Part shown: piece after piece, positions 60,883-64,000 of the stretch
Numbering within the stretch: position 1 is the first letter of the stretch
Layout: each line of letters starts with the position of its first letter
Assembly (NCBI GenBank): GCA_905221605.1
Contig: CAJNDS010000423.1
Location: 1 to 64,000, forward strand
Reading direction: 5' to 3'
DNA length: 64,000 nt
DNA from: Symbiodinium natans
Taxonomy: Eukaryota > Sar > Dinophyceae > Suessiales > Symbiodiniaceae
Made by a program: the position numbers and the translations under genes
Notes under the pieces: generated by a model
The model's database searches: none
Seen by the model: only the letters and a program-made list of their open reading frames with translations
What the model was told of the DNA's origin: nothing

Positions 60883-62852
60883 GAGCCGTATCCATGGCCG
60901 GCCGATCCCAACTGCATTGCGGCGCAGTGGGTCAGCTTGCCGGTATTTCAGGGCGACTTGGAGCGTCTTGCCTAAGGAAGTGCCAACACGAGTAGCTGAT
61001 TATCATTTTCACTATTTTCAAAGATATAGGTATTTCCCAACATAGGGTACCCCTTTTATGCCCCAAATAGAGCAGAATCCTCTAGAAAGAGACCCCCAAC
61101 CGCGTGAGCCACCCGTTGAGCTCTGCTCTTAAAGCCGCTTTGTATCTCAGTCAGCAAGGCACGCGATGGAAGCGTATGACTTTCAGTTGCACTTCGTGGA
61201 GAATCCGGTCTACAAGGCACGTTGAGGGTTGAGGATTTAGGGTTTAGGGTTTAGGGTCTGGGTTTGAGGGTTTTTGCTGCTGTTGAGTGCCGTGAACCCT
61301 GAACCCTAAACAGGGTATTGCCTTCCTGAATCAGGGTCTTCCGAGGTTCCCCCCCCCTCCCTTCACCTGGACGGCAACACTAAAAGAGAGAGCGGAACCC
61401 TAAAGTCCGAAAGCACTGTGGGCTGCCGCTGGAGCATCATCCGTGGAGGCAGTCCTTCATGACGTCCCGGAGTTTGTGAAGTACCAGAGGGAGTTCATGG
61501 AGACGCACGACGACTGCATCAACAGCTTCTTACTCAACAGCCTGCTGCTTGGCTGCAGCAGGAAGAACTCACCGAGCGCATCCCCGAGCTTCCTGAACCT
61601 TGAATTTGCGTGTCCGAGTCCCCTAAACCCTAAACCCTGAGCCCTAAACCCTAAACCCTAAACCCTAAACCCTAAACCCTAAACCCTAAACCCTAAGCCC
61701 TAAACCCTAAACCCTAAACCCTAAACCCTAAACCCCAAGCTCCAAGCCCCGATGAGTCTGACGTGGCAGCTACACTGCTCCCTTGTGTGATGTCCGTAGC
61801 GCTGAAGCGCTTGCTTGTGGCCTCCCCTCCCACTGCTCGGATACTGTCCAGGTGGCTTGGGGGGGTGGGTTTAGGGTTTAGGGTTTAGGGTTTAGGGTTT
61901 AGGGTTTAGGGTTTAGGGTTTAGGGTTTAGGGTTTAGGGTCTAGGATTCTGGGTTTAGGGGTTAAGGAATCCGAAGCCCAGAGACCTCCAGTCCTTCACC
62001 CTGAGTTGGGCTTGGGTGTTTACTAGTTCTTCATTTCGGGAGCTAGGTATCTTATGTCCTTTCCGAACCCCGTCAAGGTTTATCTTACAGGGTTTAGGGT
62101 TTAGGGTTTAGGGTTTAGGGTTTAGGGGTTGAGGGTTGAGGGTTTAGGCATGTCACAGCCTGAGCCCGAGAAGCAACCGTCACGGGCCGCAAACCTTGCA
62201 GTTGCCGAATAAGAGAGCTGGGAGATTCTTTCGGTGAGTGCGAAGGGGGGCTTCCTGAGCGTGCCTTCGAGTGTTCTCATATCTGGTGGTTTACGAGAAT
62301 CGGGTTTAGGGTTTAGGGTTTAGGGTTTAGGGTTTAGGACCCCGAATATAGAGGACCCCTTATCATCAGCAACGCCGCAGGGGCGAGGGCACCACCTTGG
62401 GGGTCTCGGCTTTGTGGGGGCATAACTCCCACCATGGGGCCCCCGATCCCTGGTCAGGGGAGCCACAACTACTTGAAGGTTCATGGTACTAGCCAATGAT
62501 CAGTGTACTTGAAACCCAAATTATAACCATGTTAGGGCACTTCCAGTGGCTGAAAAGTGGGTTAGAAGTACAGTTACAGTGGGACAATAAGTACCCTGAA
62601 CCTCCAAGTAGCCTGCAACTAGCCACATCCCAAGCCTGCTGGTGAGGTGCGCTCTTGAATTGTGGGGTATACCGGGGTTTTGGACCGAACCCTAAACCCT
62701 AAATTTTAAAACGATAAAAACCCTAAACCCTAAACTCTAAGCCCTGAAGAGCACAGGATACTGGAGACAGAGTCTTTGGATCCTTTCGCTGCGCGCCTCG
62801 ATGAGCTGGGGGCGCCATACTTCGCCTTCCAGCTGAAGGCAGTGGCTAAAAG
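60883..62852 (+). CDS. Six-exon chain, possible gamma-tubulin complex protein (partial)
   Basis: Exons 60883-60942, 61151-61216, 61449-61561, 61747-61851, 62159-62233 and 62757-62852. All start after AG and end at GT, GC, GA, GT, GT and GT donors. Every junction keeps one open frame (phases 0, 0, 2, 2, 2). Pieces: EPYPWPADPNCIAAQWVSLP; AMEAYDFQLHFVENPVYK; HDVPEFVKYQREFMETHDDC; VAATLLPCVMSVALKRLL; LDPFAARLDELGAPYF. The EFVKYQREFMETHDDC stretch after a Y.F...F.E.P motif resembles the C-terminal (GRIP2) region of gamma-tubulin complex proteins, which anchor microtubule nucleation at the centrosome or basal body; that assignment is tentative. Introns hold telomere-like arrays in both orientations. 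The 5' and 3' ends are not found. Confidence 0.45.
61622..61735 (+). repeat. Interstitial telomere-like array (CCCTAAA)n in an intron
   Basis: About 16 CCCTAAA units with two CCCTGAG/CCCTAAG variants. It fills most of the intron between exons 61449-61561 and 61747-61851. Confidence 0.95.
61868..61965 (-). repeat. Interstitial telomere-like array (TTTAGGG on plus) in an intron
   Basis: About 12 perfect TTTAGGG units just after the donor of exon 61747-61851, in the opposite orientation to the array in the preceding intron. A shorter array of the same orientation follows at 62087-62150. Confidence 0.95.
62501..62606 (+). repeat. Dispersed 100-bp repeat, copy 2
   Basis: Partner of 52710-52810. 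Lies in the intron before the last exon of the chain. Confidence 0.7.
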
Positions 62853-62856
62853 GTCC

Positions 62857-62964
62857 CTAAACCCTAAACCCTAAACCCTAAACCCTAAACCCTAAACCCT
62901 AAACCCTAAACCCTAAACCCTAAACCCTAAACCCTGAACCCTGAACCCTAAACCCTAAGCCCTG
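62857..62964 (+). repeat. Interstitial telomere-like array (CCCTAAA)n
   Basis: Starts four bases after the splice donor of exon 62757-62852 and has about 15 units. Smaller arrays not listed separately lie at 53996-54041, 58120-58153, 59410-59482, 59981-60025, 60550-60630, 61228-61267, 62303-62337 and 62687-62743. Confidence 0.95.
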
Positions 62965-63117
62965 GCCCCTCGAGAGAAGGGAGGAAGAAACGAGACGAAC
63001 GATAATGGTCAGGGTCTGGGCAGACATGAGAAGCACCTTCGGGTGCCTAAGTTCTTCTTGTTCTTGAGGCTACCCCGTAATTTGTCCACAGGTCCAGAAG
63101 AGCCGCTTGCTTAACAT

Positions 63118-63302
63118 ACTGCATCTGTATCTGTATTGGCATTTGTATTTGTATTTGTACTTGTATTTGCATGTGTATTTGTATTTGTATCATCATACAA
63201 AACATATGTCCGTACTGCATATATATATATATATATATAGTATACATATATATATGTGTATTGATTGCATACAGATATATATCTATATATATATATATAT
63301 AT
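63118..63302 (+). repeat. TTTGTA and TA microsatellites
   Basis: Degenerate (TTTGTA)n at 63118-63198, then (TA)n runs at 63219-63238 and 63278-63302, with a palindromic ATATATATAGTATACATATATATAT-like centre. Confidence 0.9.
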
Positions 63303-63525
63303 ATGCTACCCCCCCCCAGCGACCTACCCTTTTTAGGCCTTTTTAACAAAAAAGAACAACGAAGGCCCAACAGTCGCATAGTTAATCACCGGGTAATGAA
63401 GGACAGTTATTGGGATACCCACCTCACAGACCCCGATAAGCCAGCATTGGATTAACCTACATTTAGAATCTGAAGCGGACAATGCTGTTTTTGGATGTTT
63501 AGATCTGTGGTTTTTCTATGCAAAC

Positions 63526-64000
63526 TGTGCGTTTAATGGGCCATTAAAGTTCTGTTGAGCAATTAATGTATTTATGCAATTGTGTTTGTACGAGGCAATT
63601 CTATGCGAATTTAACTACTAGAGTAATCATTAAGCAAAGAGCCCAATTTGACTCAAGTGAATACTATTTACAGGAGCATACTCAACCAAGATACGAAATA
63701 TGCACCATTCTCAACCAAAATATGGCAAAGTGTGCGTTTAAAGGGGCAAATAATGCTTTGCTGAGCAACTACTGTATTTATACAATTGTGTTTGTACTAG
63801 GCAGAGTATTATTGAAATACCATCTGAAAAGTCCGCTGAAATACCTTATGTTTACATATTCATGAAGCATTTTGTTTTTTTAAAATAATCATTCTATGCG
63901 AATTTAACTACTAGAGTAATTATTAAGCAAATAGCCCAATTGGACTCAAGTGAATACTATGTAAATGACCATGCTCAACCAACATACGAAATAAGCACCA
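63526..64000 (+). repeat. AT-rich tandem repeat, cut by the window end
   Basis: Two copies of a unit of about 200 bp: the first at 63526-63718, the second from 63731 to the window end. Shared blocks include TGTGCGTTTAA, CAATTGTGTTTGTAC, ATGCGAATTTAACTACTAGA and CTCAAGTGAATACTAT. Copy 2 carries an extra 90 bp near 63806-63893. No gene is seen from 63303 on. Confidence 0.85.

Overview
This window is nuclear DNA of a dinoflagellate, most likely a Symbiodiniaceae-type alga. The grounds are a 15-nt piece of the dinoflagellate spliced leader inside a retroelement, many interstitial TTTAGGG/CCCTAAA arrays, exon-like islands bounded by GT, GC or GA donors, a tyrosine-recombinase retroelement with a methyltransferase-like domain, and very low gene density. 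There is no rRNA, no convincing tRNA and no CRISPR. All assignments come from reading the sequence; no database was searched.

Layout. (1) 1-5942: 2.8 tandem copies of a 2.1-kb unit, each holding a 1.6-kb segment bounded by inverted repeats. (2) 5942-11815: dispersed repeats (called S and R here) and two paralogous coding fragments of an unknown protein on the minus strand, the downstream one within a 1.73-kb block that precisely separates S from R. (3) 11816-12804, 22440-22566 and 39852-39907: one G-rich minisatellite (GGGGGGCTTAA-like), split by two LTR retrotransposons. (4) 12805-22439: Ty1/copia element with identical 213-bp LTRs, TTAAG target duplication, a gag whose middle is inverted, a complete 1828-codon pol frame and a 3-kb 3' region with an unknown ORF. 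(5) 22567-39851: related but pol-less LTR element with 317-bp LTRs and TTAAA target duplication; its 3' LTR and polypurine tract are partly inverted. (6) 25310-34851: nested in (5), a Ngaro/PAT-like tyrosine-recombinase retroelement with split direct repeats. (7) 39.9-63.0 kb: GC-rich DNA with telomere-like arrays and short exon-like blocks on the plus strand. Six blocks between 60.9 and 62.9 kb keep one open frame through every junction and may encode part of a gamma-tubulin complex protein. (8) 63.1-64 kb: microsatellites and an AT-rich tandem repeat running off the end.

The most striking system is the nested element in (6). Its ORFs are a small coiled-coil-like protein, a tyrosine recombinase, a CCCH-type Gag and a 1246-codon frame that joins a 2OG-Fe(II) dioxygenase-like domain, a C5-cytosine-methyltransferase-like domain, reverse transcriptase and RNase H. 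That frame has no ATG near its start and follows Gag in the same frame across a single UGA-CUA stop context, so it is probably made by readthrough. Its left repeat carries a spliced-leader relic at a splice-acceptor position, indicating that a trans-spliced transcript was reverse-transcribed.
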